DNA from: Flavobacteriales bacterium
Lineage (GTDB): Bacteria; Bacteroidota; Bacteroidia; UBA10329
DNA: 64,000 nt
NCBI GenBank assembly: GCA_020635495.1
Contig: JACJZQ010000017.1
Location: forward strand, 25,714 to 89,713
Reading direction: 5' to 3'
Shown: piece by piece, positions 32,556 to 41,654 of the stretch
Layout: the number at the start of each line of letters is the position of its first letter
How positions within the stretch are numbered: position 1 is the first letter of the stretch
Program-made: the position numbers and the translations under genes
Notes under the pieces: model-generated
What the model was told of the DNA's origin: nothing
Databases searched by the model: none
Seen by the model: the letters and a program-made list of their open reading frames with translations, nothing else

Positions 32556-34496
32556 CTGAAACTCTCCATCGTCATCGTCAATTATAATGTGCAGCATTTC
32601 TTGGAGCAATGCTTGCAATCGGTCATGACGGCCATCCAGAATGTTCCGTCAGAAGTTTTTGTGGTGGATAATAATTCTGTGGATGGATCGGTGGCCATGG
32701 TCGCTTCCAAATTTCCTTCGGTTCAACTCATTGCTAATAAAGACAATGTTGGGTTCTCTAAGGCCAACAATCAAGCTATGAGAATGGCGAAAGGGGAGTA
32801 CGTGCTGCTGCTCAATCCTGACACGTTGGTAGAAGCAGATACATTTGAGAAGGTCGTCCAGTTCATGGATGAACATCCAGATGCCGGTGGACTGGGAATC
32901 AACATGGTCGATGGCAAAGGGAATTTCCTTCCAGAAAGCAAACGCAGCCTGCCAACGCCAGAGGTGGCGTTCTACAAGATCTTTGGGTTGAGTTGGCTTT
33001 TCCCGAAGTCAAAACGGTTTGGGAAGTACCACCTTTCTTATTTGGATAAGGACAAAACGCATGAAATTGAGGTGCTTTCAGGTGCATTCATGCTCATGCG
33101 CAAAGAGGCATTGGATAAGGTTGGCCTTTTGGATGAAGATTACTTCATGTACGGTGAGGATATCGACCTGTCTTATCGGATAATAAAGGGCGGTTACAAG
33201 AACTATTATTACCCAGAGGCACGTATTATCCATTACAAAGGAGAGAGTACCAAAAAAGGGAGTTTGAATTACGTGTTCGTGTTCTACAATGCTATGGCCA
33301 TTTTTGCCAAGAAGCATTTCTCGAAAGAGCGTGCGCGGATGTTTTCGTTGCTGATCAACTTCGCCATTTTACTGAGGGCGTCTGTTTCGGTAGCCAACCG
33401 CTTTGTAAAGCGAATCTCGTTACCATTGTTGGACGGAGCGTTGATCTACCTCGGGTTATTCGTCATTTCCAATTATTGGGAGACCTCTGTGAAGGTGGAA
33501 GAAGGGCTTCACTACCCGAAAGAGTTTTTCCTTTTTGTTTTGCCAGCATACGTGCTCATCTGGCTTGTTTCCATGCACTTTGCAGGCGGGTACGATAAGC
33601 CCGTAAAGCTTTCGAATGTTGTCCGCGGACTGGTGGCAGGTTCTGCACTCATTCTTATCGGTTATGGATTGATGGGAGAGGAGATCCGATTCAGTAGAGC
33701 GGTTATTCTTATCGGTTCCATTTGGACACTTGTCATCGTTCCATTAGTGAGAATGATCCTGCACCTGATGAAGGTTGATGGTTTCAACCTGAACAGCGAA
33801 AAGACCAAACGTTTTCTGGTGGTCGGTTCTGGAGAGATAGACAGGGTTGAAAATCTACTCAAAGACACGTTTAAAACGCCTGGATTTATTGGTAGATACG
33901 AGGTTGAAAAAGATGCTGACCTCTCAAAACTGGATGAGTATATCCGAATTCAGAAGATTGGAGAAGTGATATTCTGCGCGAAGGATATTCCCGCGCAGCG
34001 AATCATAGATTGTATGACGCAGACCAGCTTCCCGGAGGTGGATTTTAAGATTGCGCCAAGCGAATCGATGTTCCTGATTGGAAGCAACTCCATCAACACC
34101 GCTGGGGACCTCTACGCATTTGGAATGAATGCCATCAGTAAACCCACCAACAAGCGCGTTAAGCGACTGTTGGATGTTTTACTTTCGGTTCTGTTCCTGA
34201 TTCTGAGTCCGATTATTCTGTGGCTCATGAAAAACCCGTTGGGTCTTTTCAAGAACATCGTTCTGGTTCTGGTAGGAAATAAGACCTGGGTCGGCTACAT
34301 CAAAGACCTCAATGCAGACCAGAATTTTCAATTGCCTAAGATCGCAGATGCGGTTCTGAATCCGTTGGATGGATTGGAAGCTGGTCAGCCGGACGAAGAA
34401 GGCCTTTTGCGCCTCAATATGTTGTACGCCAAGGATTACCGCATTGCCAACGATCTGAATATCGTCTTCAAAGGTTTCCGTCAACTTGGTCGTTGA
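32556..34496 (+). CDS. Family 2 glycosyltransferase fused to a polyprenyl-sugar-transferase-like region; probable CTG start
   Basis: About 646 residues. The N-terminal GT2 domain (1-260) begins KLSIVIVNYNVQHFLEQ and has NPDTLVEAD (DxD region) and GEDIDLSYRI. It is followed by about four membrane helices, an NAD-like domain (FLVVGSGEIDRVENLL, as in CoA_binding_3 of WbaP-type proteins) and a partial bacterial sugar transferase-like tail (KRVKRLLDVLLSVLFLILSP). The combination suggests glycan assembly at the inner membrane. The family's initial Met aligns with CTG at 32556-32558; the frame is closed upstream by TAA and has no ATG, so CTG (or a GTG at 32589 that would delete the first strand) must serve. 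Confidence 0.78.
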   Translation: MKLSIVIVNYNVQHFLEQCLQSVMTAIQNVPSEVFVVDNNSVDGSVAMVASKFPSVQLIANKDNVGFSKANNQAMRMAKGEYVLLLNPDTLVEADTFEKVVQFMDEHPDAGGLGINMVDGKGNFLPESKRSLPTPEVAFYKIFGLSWLFPKSKRFGKYHLSYLDKDKTHEIEVLSGAFMLMRKEALDKVGLLDEDYFMYGEDIDLSYRIIKGGYKNYYYPEARIIHYKGESTKKGSLNYVFVFYNAMAIFAKKHFSKERARMFSLLINFAILLRASVSVANRFVKRISLPLLDGALIYLGLFVISNYWETSVKVEEGLHYPKEFFLFVLPAYVLIWLVSMHFAGGYDKPVKLSNVVRGLVAGSALILIGYGLMGEEIRFSRAVILIGSIWTLVIVPLVRMILHLMKVDGFNLNSEKTKRFLVVGSGEIDRVENLLKDTFKTPGFIGRYEVEKDADLSKLDEYIRIQKIGEVIFCAKDIPAQRIIDCMTQTSFPEVDFKIAPSESMFLIGSNSINTAGDLYAFGMNAISKPTNKRVKRLLDVLLSVLFLILSPIILWLMKNPLGLFKNIVLVLVGNKTWVGYIKDLNADQNFQLPKIADAVLNPLDGLEAGQPDEEGLLRLNMLYAKDYRIANDLNIVFKGFRQLGR

Positions 34497-34522
34497 CCGT
34501 CATTCTTATACTTGCGATCGGT

Positions 34523-34530
34523 TATCTTTG
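34523..34530 (+). promoter_or_regulatory. Minus-7 box (TATCTTTG) of the E2 gene
   Basis: Exact TAnnTTTG match, 19 bases before the ATG at 34550. It excludes the longer in-frame start at 34493. Confidence 0.6.
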
Positions 34531-34549
34531 CAATCCCAAAAAAGAAGCA

Positions 34550-35893
34550 ATGGCTAAAGTTGAAGTGTTGATGCCCAAAATGGGTGAGAGTGTAGCTGAA
34601 GCAACGGTTATACGTTGGTTGAAAGAGGTTGGAGACACCGTTGAATTGGATGAGCCAATAATGGAAATTGCCACCGACAAGGTGGATAGCGAAATTCCGT
34701 CTCCAGTTGAAGGTGTACTTGCTGAGCAATGCTGCCAAGCCGATGATGTTGTTCAGGTTGGAAGCCCAGTTGCGTATATAACCACAGACGCTGAAGAGAA
34801 AGTAGAGAAAGCCTCAGCGGCTCCCGCTCCTGTTAAAGAAGAAAAACCTCAGCCTGTTGCCGAAGCCGCTCCTGCAGCTACAAACGGTGCTTCATCCAAT
34901 GGAGTTGCGGAGGTTGGTGATATTCCAAAGCGTTCAGATTCCGGACGATTCTATTCACCATTGGTTCGAACCATTGCAAAGACAGAAGGTGTTTCCATTC
35001 AAGAATTGGAGACCATTGAAGGTAGTGGTCAGGGAGGTCGCGTTACCAAGTCAGATATTCTCAACTATCTGCCAAATCGTGGTTCTGAGTTACAGACTGC
35101 TCCACAACCGGTAGCTGCTCCGGCAAAAGCTCCGCACCAAGGTTCTACAGCACACATCGGAAAAGTTTCTGTTCCATTGATGCCCGGAGATGAGATCGTT
35201 GAGATGGACCGAATGCGAAAACTCATAGCGGAGCATATGGTAATGAGTAAGCATACTTCTCCGCACGTAACAAGTTATGTTGAGGCCGATGTCACTAACA
35301 TCGTCTTGTGGCGAAATAAAGTGAAGGATGCATTCCTGAAGAAGGAAGGAGAGAAACTCACCTTCACGCCAATATTCATCGAAGCGTTGGTGAAAGCCAT
35401 TAAAGACATGCCGGGTGTCAATGTTTCGCTGGATGGGCAGAACATCATCAAACGAAAATCCATCAACATGGGAATGGCCACTGCCAGACCTGATGGAAAC
35501 CTGATTGTTCCGGTTATCAAAAATGCTGATCAGATGAATCTTCTAGGGTTGACCAAAGCGGTCAATGATCTGGCAGACCGTGCTCGGAACAACAAACTCG
35601 CGCCAGAAGAAATTCAAGGCGGCACCTACACCATTACCAATGTTGGAACTTTCGGCAACGTAATGGGAACCCCAATTATTAATCAACCGCAGGTGGCCAT
35701 CATGGCCGTTGGAGCCATTAGAAAAAAGCCAGCCGTTATTGAAACACCGTCTGGCGATGCCATAGCAATCCGCCACATGATGTTCCTGTCTCATTCTTAC
35801 GATCACCGTATTGTAGATGGGGCTTTGGGCGGGTCTTTTGTTAGAAAAGTGGCCGATTATCTCGAGAATTGGGATATCAATAGAACCATTTAG
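34550..35893 (+). CDS. 2-oxoacid dehydrogenase dihydrolipoamide acyltransferase (E2)
   Basis: A 447-residue E2 core of a 2-oxoglutarate, branched-chain or pyruvate dehydrogenase complex. One lipoyl domain (about 1-80; lipoylated Lys44 in EIATDKVDSEIPS), an Ala/Pro/Glu-rich flexible linker, a peripheral-subunit-binding domain (SPLVRTIAKTEGVSIQELETI) and a catalytic domain ending in the HXXXDG motif (SYDHRIVDGALGG). The start MAKVEVLMPKMGESV is standard. E1 and E3 genes are not adjacent, so the substrate is undecided; the branched-chain or 2-oxoglutarate type is most likely. Confidence 0.93.
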   Translation: MAKVEVLMPKMGESVAEATVIRWLKEVGDTVELDEPIMEIATDKVDSEIPSPVEGVLAEQCCQADDVVQVGSPVAYITTDAEEKVEKASAAPAPVKEEKPQPVAEAAPAATNGASSNGVAEVGDIPKRSDSGRFYSPLVRTIAKTEGVSIQELETIEGSGQGGRVTKSDILNYLPNRGSELQTAPQPVAAPAKAPHQGSTAHIGKVSVPLMPGDEIVEMDRMRKLIAEHMVMSKHTSPHVTSYVEADVTNIVLWRNKVKDAFLKKEGEKLTFTPIFIEALVKAIKDMPGVNVSLDGQNIIKRKSINMGMATARPDGNLIVPVIKNADQMNLLGLTKAVNDLADRARNNKLAPEEIQGGTYTITNVGTFGNVMGTPIINQPQVAIMAVGAIRKKPAVIETPSGDAIAIRHMMFLSHSYDHRIVDGALGGSFVRKVADYLENWDINRTI

Positions 35894-35974
35894 AAATATT
35901 TACGTATCGGCTGAATCCGAAGCTGTTTTCGGGTGGAAATAAACCTGTCTGTATCTAGCGATCAGCAAACCGAT

Positions 35975-37603
35975 ATGTACAATATGAACCGACTGCTACT
36001 CCTAACCTTTGTTGTATGCCTGTCATTCAGTTCGTTCGTTCAGGCGCAGCGGCAAGTAGACAAGAAAGCGCATTTTAAAAGGGTGTATCCGGTTGCCAAT
36101 GAGCAGTTGGAGAACAACAAGCCTCTGAGGTCGGTAAAGAACTTCCTCGACTTGGCCGACCTCGACCCGAAAAATGCTCATATCAACTACAAAATAGGGC
36201 GGTCTTATCTGCTTATCAACGGTAAAAAATCTGAGGCGGTTCCGTACTTGGAAAAGGCAGTTGCCAGCACTAGTGCTAAAGCCAAAGACAGCTACAAGGA
36301 AACCAATGCCCCGTTAGACGCTTACTTCTATCTAGGACGAGCGTACCACTTGGATTCTCAATTTGATAATGCCATAGCGGCTTACAGAAAGTATCTGGAA
36401 GTTGACAAGTCCGTATTCAAAGAGAAAAAGGAAGAGGTGGAATGGATGATTCAGACCTGTTTGAACGGAAAACTGATTGTGGAGTCGCCCATAAGCGCTG
36501 TCAAACACAACCTTGGAGAAACCATAAACTCCATTTACGATGAATATTCAGCGGTTGTAGACGCCACAGAATCCATGTTGATCTTTACTTCAAGAAGACC
36601 GACCAGCACGGGCGGCCTATTGGATCTGGATGATAAATATTACGAGGACATTTTCGTCTCGCAGAAGGAAAACGGAGAGTGGACCAAGCCGGTAAGTATT
36701 GGTAAAACCATCAACACCGAAGGGCATGAGGCCACCATTGGTCTTTCTGCCGATGGCCAAGAACTGTATATCTACCGAGATGATTTTGGTGACGGTAACA
36801 TCTACGTAAGCCAACTCAAGGGAAGTAGGTGGTCAGAACCTGTTCAATTGAACGATAATGTCAACTCACCTTTCCGAGAAACGCATGCAACAGTTTCTGC
36901 AGATGGCCAGACGCTCTATTTTACTTCAGACCGCAGTGGTATGGGCGGAATGGACATCTTTAGAAGCAAACGACTTCCAACGGGAGACTGGGCCGTAGCT
37001 GAGAACTTAGGAGAGGTTATCAACACCAAGTACGATGAGGAAGCTCCATTCATTCACCCTGATGGAAGAACGCTCTTCTTCAGTTCAAAAGGACATAGTT
37101 CTATGGGTGGTTATGATATTTTCTTTTCCATCGAAGAGAATGGAAAATGGTCGACACCAATGAACATTGGCAGCCCAATGAATACGGCAGATGATGAGTA
37201 TTTCTTTGTGATGTCAACAGATGGTAAACGTGCGTACTATTCTTCATCAAGCGGGGAAGGTTTTGGGGGTAAGGACATTTATCTGGTCAACTTGGATACC
37301 GATCGCGAAGTTCCCCTTACTGTTTACAAGGGAGAAATTGTTCCTGATAAAGCGGGAAAGCGACCTAAAGATGTCACTATTCGTGTTTCGGACAATGAGA
37401 CCGGAGAGTTGTTCGGGCTTTACAGGCCAAGAGAAGATAACGGTCGGTTCGTTCTCATCCTTCATCCAGGGCAGAATTACAATATAGCTTACGAGTCTGA
37501 CGGGTACCTTTTCAAATCTGAAAAGTTATTTGTGCCTGAGAACACTGCTTACTTCGAGATAAACAGGGCCATTCAGTTGAAGCCCGTAGCGGTAAACAAA
37601 TAG
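35975..37603 (+). CDS. TPR-PD40-carboxypeptidase-like exported protein (PorE-like, no OmpA domain)
   Basis: About 542 residues. Signal peptide (MNRLLLLTFVVCLSFSSFVQAQ); TPR-like helices (about 30-165; KNAHINYKIGRSYLL, DAYFYLGRAYHLDSQFDNAI); a PD40 beta propeller (about 175-450) with repeated motifs SADGQTLYFTSDRSGMGGMDIF, HPDGRTLFFSSKGHSSMGGYDIF (quoted in part by family) and MSTDGKRAYYSSSS; and a carboxypeptidase-like regulatory domain (about 455-535). The same order occurs in the type IX secretion protein PorE, but the OmpA end is missing. Start chosen at the ATG at 35975 (35984 equally possible). First of five related genes in a row. Confidence 0.85.
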   Translation: MYNMNRLLLLTFVVCLSFSSFVQAQRQVDKKAHFKRVYPVANEQLENNKPLRSVKNFLDLADLDPKNAHINYKIGRSYLLINGKKSEAVPYLEKAVASTSAKAKDSYKETNAPLDAYFYLGRAYHLDSQFDNAIAAYRKYLEVDKSVFKEKKEEVEWMIQTCLNGKLIVESPISAVKHNLGETINSIYDEYSAVVDATESMLIFTSRRPTSTGGLLDLDDKYYEDIFVSQKENGEWTKPVSIGKTINTEGHEATIGLSADGQELYIYRDDFGDGNIYVSQLKGSRWSEPVQLNDNVNSPFRETHATVSADGQTLYFTSDRSGMGGMDIFRSKRLPTGDWAVAENLGEVINTKYDEEAPFIHPDGRTLFFSSKGHSSMGGYDIFFSIEENGKWSTPMNIGSPMNTADDEYFFVMSTDGKRAYYSSSSGEGFGGKDIYLVNLDTDREVPLTVYKGEIVPDKAGKRPKDVTIRVSDNETGELFGLYRPREDNGRFVLILHPGQNYNIAYESDGYLFKSEKLFVPENTAYFEINRAIQLKPVAVNK

Positions 37604-37658
37604 GTTTTCGCCCTGCTGTTTGACCAACTAATTGGTCAAGTCAACTTGCTAATTCTTT

Positions 37659-37666
37659 TATATTTG
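37659..37666 (+). promoter_or_regulatory. Minus-7 box (TATATTTG)
   Basis: Exact TAnnTTTG match, 12 bases before the ATG at 37679, giving a leader of about 6 bases. It indicates that the large OmpA protein is also transcribed from its own promoter. Confidence 0.6.
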
Positions 37667-37678
37667 CGCGTTTATGGA

Positions 37679-40600
37679 ATGTTGGTGGAAACAACATCCA
37701 TACAAGTGGGATTAAACAAAGCATTTAGGTTGAGGCTAACAGAAACGAGGAATCTGATTCTGGGCATCTTGCTCATGGCGGTGTCTGTAAGCACGTATGC
37801 TCAGCCGTATGGTGATGCCAATTTCAAAAAGAAGTTCACCAAAGCAGATGCGTTGGTCTACGATGGGGCATTTCTTGAAGCGCTTCCTCTTCTGGAGGAT
37901 ATGTACAAGTACGATACGCTGAATGCCAATCTTAATCATTTATTGGGTATTTGTTATTTGCGCGGCAAGAAGGACCACTCCAAGGCAATCAAACTGCTTG
38001 AGAGTGCGTCAAGAGATGTTGCTCCACCAGACATGTATGAAGAAGCCAGTTGGAAGGAGAGAAAAGCACCTGGCATCACCTACTTCTATCTAGGAAAAGC
38101 GTACCACTATAAGAACAAATTCGATAGAGCCGTATCCAACTACTACAATTATCGGTCATTCATTTCTCTCGATGATGTTGAGACCTACAATCAGGTTCGT
38201 CAGCAAATTCAGTATGCCGAAAACGCTATGGAGTTGATCAAGCACCCTGTAGGTGTTAAGGTCACCAACTTAGGTCCAGAGATAAATACTCAATATCCTG
38301 AATATTGCCCTGTTGTATCAGCTGACGGAAAAGTGTTGGTCTTTACTTCGCGCAGAGCAGGTGGTACTAATCCGAATGTGGATGATGATGGTAGATATTT
38401 TGAGGATATCTACGAGAGCAAAATGCAGCCCAATGGTAAGTGGAGCAAACCACAGAGTATTGGTTCAAACATCAACACCGCGGGGCATGAGGCTGCAATT
38501 GGCCTTTCTCCGGATGGGCAGTTATTGTTCATTTACAAAGACGATAATGGTGATGGTAACATCTACCAAAGTCGTAGAACGGCAGATGGATGGAGTTCTC
38601 CAGAGCCATTGGGTTCAGACGTAAATACCAGTTCTTGGGAAACACATGCAAGCGTTACCGCAACTCAGGACATGTTGGTCTTCTCATCTAATCGAAGTGA
38701 AGGTGGACATGGTGGTAGAGACCTTTGGTATTGCAAGAAACTGCCAGATGGCGAGTGGGGCCTTGCTATGAACATGGGAAGCGTCATTAACACGAATTAT
38801 GAAGAAGATTCTCCATTTATAACGGCCGATGGCAATACCCTGATCTTCAGTTCGCAGGGTCACACATCAATGGGTGGGTTTGATATTTTCCGTTCGGAGT
38901 TTGTTGATGGAGCTTGGACCGTTCCAGAGAACATTGGTTATCCGATAAATACCGCTGAAGACGATGTGTTCTTTGTGCTTAATCCGGATGGAAGAACAGC
39001 GTACTACAGCTCTAGAATGGATGGAGGTTTTGGTGATACAGACCTCTATAAATTGCGATTGGAAATTCAGAAGACAAGTGCTTTAGCAGTTGCCAGAGGA
39101 AATATGAAGGTTCCCGCCATGGCGTATGCCGACATCAAAGCTAAGATTGAAGTTACTGACGAAGGAGGGGCACCAGTTGGAACATACAGGCCTAATCCGA
39201 ATACAGGTTTTTATGTGTTGGTTCTCAAACCTGGTGAGACCTACAATCTTTCATACCAAGCAGACGGATATGATCCGATAACGGCACAATTACCAGTTAA
39301 TGATTCTGAATCGTATGAAGAGTACGAGGGTGTAATCGAGCTGGATGATGTGGTCTTCGGTGAGAATATCCTTGCAATGCAGAAGGAGAAGGAAAGGCTT
39401 GAACAAGAGCGGGCCGCTGCAGCAGCCAAGGCAGAAGAAGAGGCCAGATTGGCTAAAGAAGCGGAAGCCAAAGCGAAAGAAGATGCTGAGGCGATGGCAC
39501 TTGCCGCGCAAAAAGAAGAAGAGAGAATAAAGGCCGAACAAAAGGCCGCCCAGGAAACCGCAGATGCAGCAGCTGCGTTGGCCGCAGAAGAGGAAAAGGC
39601 CAAGCAGGCTGAAATTGAAAGAAGAAAGAAAGAAGCACAAGCAAAGTTTGCAGCTCAGCAGCAGGCTGCTGAACAAGAAGCTAAAAGACAGGAAGCGGAA
39701 GCTGCGGCTGAACAAGAGCGCCTAGCCAAGGAGGCTGAATTAGCAGCTCAAAAAGCAGCAGCTGAAGAACAGGCCAAACTAGAGGCAGAGGCTCTTGCAG
39801 CGGAAAAGGCTAAGCAGGAAGCGGAGTTGGCAGCTAAGCAAGCTCAAATAGAAGAAGCTAAACGTGCTGCAGAACAAAAAGCAAAAGATGAAGCGGAAGC
39901 GGCTGCTGCCAAGGCCGAAGAAGAACGAAAAGCATTGGCTGAGGCGCAAGAACTAGCTACAAAAGAGGCAGATAGAAAGGCCCAGGAAGAAGCGGAAAGA
40001 AAGGCAGCAGAATTGGCTGCGAACCAAGCTAGAATAGAAGCGGCTAAGCAGGCTGCTGCTCAAAAAGCAGAAGCTGAACAAACAGAGGAATCCGTTGAAG
40101 AAACTTCTACAGAGCCAGATGCCGAAGCTTTGGCTAAAGCTCAGGCTGAAAGGGAGGCCGCTGCTCGAGCAAAACGAGCAGAGCTTCAAGAACGCATTCA
40201 AGCACTTAAAGCGCAGCAGGAGCAACAAGAGCAAGAAATTGCTGAAGTGAAAGAGGTATCTGTTCAGAAAATGAATCAGGTACAACAGGAAACAACTGTA
40301 GATGCAGCTTCCATTGAAGCCAAGCGTGCAGCCATGTTGGCCAGAATTGAAGAGTTGAAGAAGAGAAAGTCAGAGGTTGCGGAGCAAGTTGTTGAAGACG
40401 AAGCGGCAGTAGTCGAGGCCTCTGAAAAGGAGAAGGAAGCTCTAGGTCGCAAAAAGCAATTGGAAGAGAAGTCTGAAGCAACTAAGGAAGAGATTGATGA
40501 GCTTCAGAAAGAATTGGAGGCGGTTGAGAAACAAGTAGTTGAGGCCGAACAGGAGATAGAAAAAGCTAAATCGGAGGTTGCTCAGGCAGAGAAGAAATTA

Positions 40601-41524
40601 GCTGAAGATCTTGCTGAGGAAAAACGAATTGCTGAAGAAGAAAGAGTCAAAAAAGAAGAGGCAGAACGTGCTGAGCGAGAATTAAAAGAGCTTCAGGAGC
40701 AGGAGCAGAAACGTTTGGAGCAAGAAAGATTGGCTGCTGAACAGTTTGAGAAAGAGCAGAGAGAAGAGGCAGAAAGAACCAAGCAGGAACTTATTCAGTT
40801 GGAAGCGTTGGCGGAGCAACAAGCTCAAGTAGAAGCAGCATTGGCATCTGAGCAAAGAAAGAAACAGTTGATGGAGGCAGCAGACAATGAGGCCTATTCG
40901 CAGGAAGAAATTTTAGCCAATGCCAACACGTTGGACGAGCTACGGAAACTTAACCAACAACTGATCAGAGACAACCTCGAACTCAAGAAGCAATTGATCG
41001 AGCTCAATGCGAAGCTCGACCTGATTCTTCAAAGGCTTGATTATCAACCTGACATCGAAAAAGTTGAGATGCCTGCTTCTTCTACCATGAAAAATCTTAA
41101 GGAAGGAAGAAGACTGGTACTCAGAAATATCTTTTTCGACTACAACCAAGCAACCCTTCGTTCTAGATCAAAGCACGAATTGAATAAGTTGTACGATTTC
41201 ATGAAGTCCAACCCCGATATCAATATTGAGGTATCAGGTCATACTGATTCCAGAGGAAATGATGAGTACAACCTGAGGCTTTCCAAAGATCGAGCGCAGG
41301 CAGTGGTTGACTACTTGGTGAGAAACGGCATTAAATCAAGCCGGTTGACCGCTATCGGATACGGTGAAACCCGTCCTATAGCAAGAAATGAAAATGAGGA
41401 TCTAACAGATAATCCGGTAGGTAGACAACTGAACAGAAGGATTGAAATCAGTCTGCCAAAAGGACAAGTGCAAGGTGTTGAGGTCGAGGAAATTCAAGTA
41501 CCGGCCGGCTCTAGAATCAAATAG
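37679..41524 (+). CDS. PorE-like TPR-PD40-OmpA protein with a very long coiled coil
   Basis: A 1281-residue exported protein. Signal-anchor region (25-42), TPR-like helices (about 50-185), PD40 propeller (about 195-460, repeats ending in TSMGGFDIFRS-type motifs), carboxypeptidase-like domain (about 465-550), then about 545 residues of Ala/Glu/Lys/Gln-rich coiled coil (565-1110), and a C-terminal OmpA domain (about 1145-1270) with IFFDYNQATL, the peptidoglycan-binding SGHTDSRGNDEYNLRLSKDRA and RQLNRRIEI. PorE of type IX secretion has the same order without the coiled coil. Start at 37679, not the TTG at 37646, because the minus-7 box lies between. It probably spans from peptidoglycan to the outer membrane. 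Confidence 0.88.
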   Translation: MLVETTSIQVGLNKAFRLRLTETRNLILGILLMAVSVSTYAQPYGDANFKKKFTKADALVYDGAFLEALPLLEDMYKYDTLNANLNHLLGICYLRGKKDHSKAIKLLESASRDVAPPDMYEEASWKERKAPGITYFYLGKAYHYKNKFDRAVSNYYNYRSFISLDDVETYNQVRQQIQYAENAMELIKHPVGVKVTNLGPEINTQYPEYCPVVSADGKVLVFTSRRAGGTNPNVDDDGRYFEDIYESKMQPNGKWSKPQSIGSNINTAGHEAAIGLSPDGQLLFIYKDDNGDGNIYQSRRTADGWSSPEPLGSDVNTSSWETHASVTATQDMLVFSSNRSEGGHGGRDLWYCKKLPDGEWGLAMNMGSVINTNYEEDSPFITADGNTLIFSSQGHTSMGGFDIFRSEFVDGAWTVPENIGYPINTAEDDVFFVLNPDGRTAYYSSRMDGGFGDTDLYKLRLEIQKTSALAVARGNMKVPAMAYADIKAKIEVTDEGGAPVGTYRPNPNTGFYVLVLKPGETYNLSYQADGYDPITAQLPVNDSESYEEYEGVIELDDVVFGENILAMQKEKERLEQERAAAAAKAEEEARLAKEAEAKAKEDAEAMALAAQKEEERIKAEQKAAQETADAAAALAAEEEKAKQAEIERRKKEAQAKFAAQQQAAEQEAKRQEAEAAAEQERLAKEAELAAQKAAAEEQAKLEAEALAAEKAKQEAELAAKQAQIEEAKRAAEQKAKDEAEAAAAKAEEERKALAEAQELATKEADRKAQEEAERKAAELAANQARIEAAKQAAAQKAEAEQTEESVEETSTEPDAEALAKAQAEREAAARAKRAELQERIQALKAQQEQQEQEIAEVKEVSVQKMNQVQQETTVDAASIEAKRAAMLARIEELKKRKSEVAEQVVEDEAAVVEASEKEKEALGRKKQLEEKSEATKEEIDELQKELEAVEKQVVEAEQEIEKAKSEVAQAEKKLAEDLAEEKRIAEEERVKKEEAERAERELKELQEQEQKRLEQERLAAEQFEKEQREEAERTKQELIQLEALAEQQAQVEAALASEQRKKQLMEAADNEAYSQEEILANANTLDELRKLNQQLIRDNLELKKQLIELNAKLDLILQRLDYQPDIEKVEMPASSTMKNLKEGRRLVLRNIFFDYNQATLRSRSKHELNKLYDFMKSNPDINIEVSGHTDSRGNDEYNLRLSKDRAQAVVDYLVRNGIKSSRLTAIGYGETRPIARNENEDLTDNPVGRQLNRRIEISLPKGQVQGVEVEEIQVPAGSRIK

Positions 41525-41568
41525 TCGGGCTGCCAGCTGGTAAATAGGTCATTTTCCGCACAGAATTG

Positions 41569-41576
41569 TACTTTCG
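41569..41576 (+). promoter_or_regulatory. Candidate minus-7 box (TACTTTCG)
   Basis: One mismatch from TAnnTTTG in the 130-base gap before the gene at 41655; leader about 72 bases. It would drive the genes at 41655, 44846 and 49238 as one unit. Confidence 0.45.
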
Positions 41577-41654
41577 TGATCTGTGTAATTAGAAGGATTT
41601 TCCATAGCTTTCGGATTCAACCAAAGCAATGGCAAATTTGCTAATACCCTGAGG

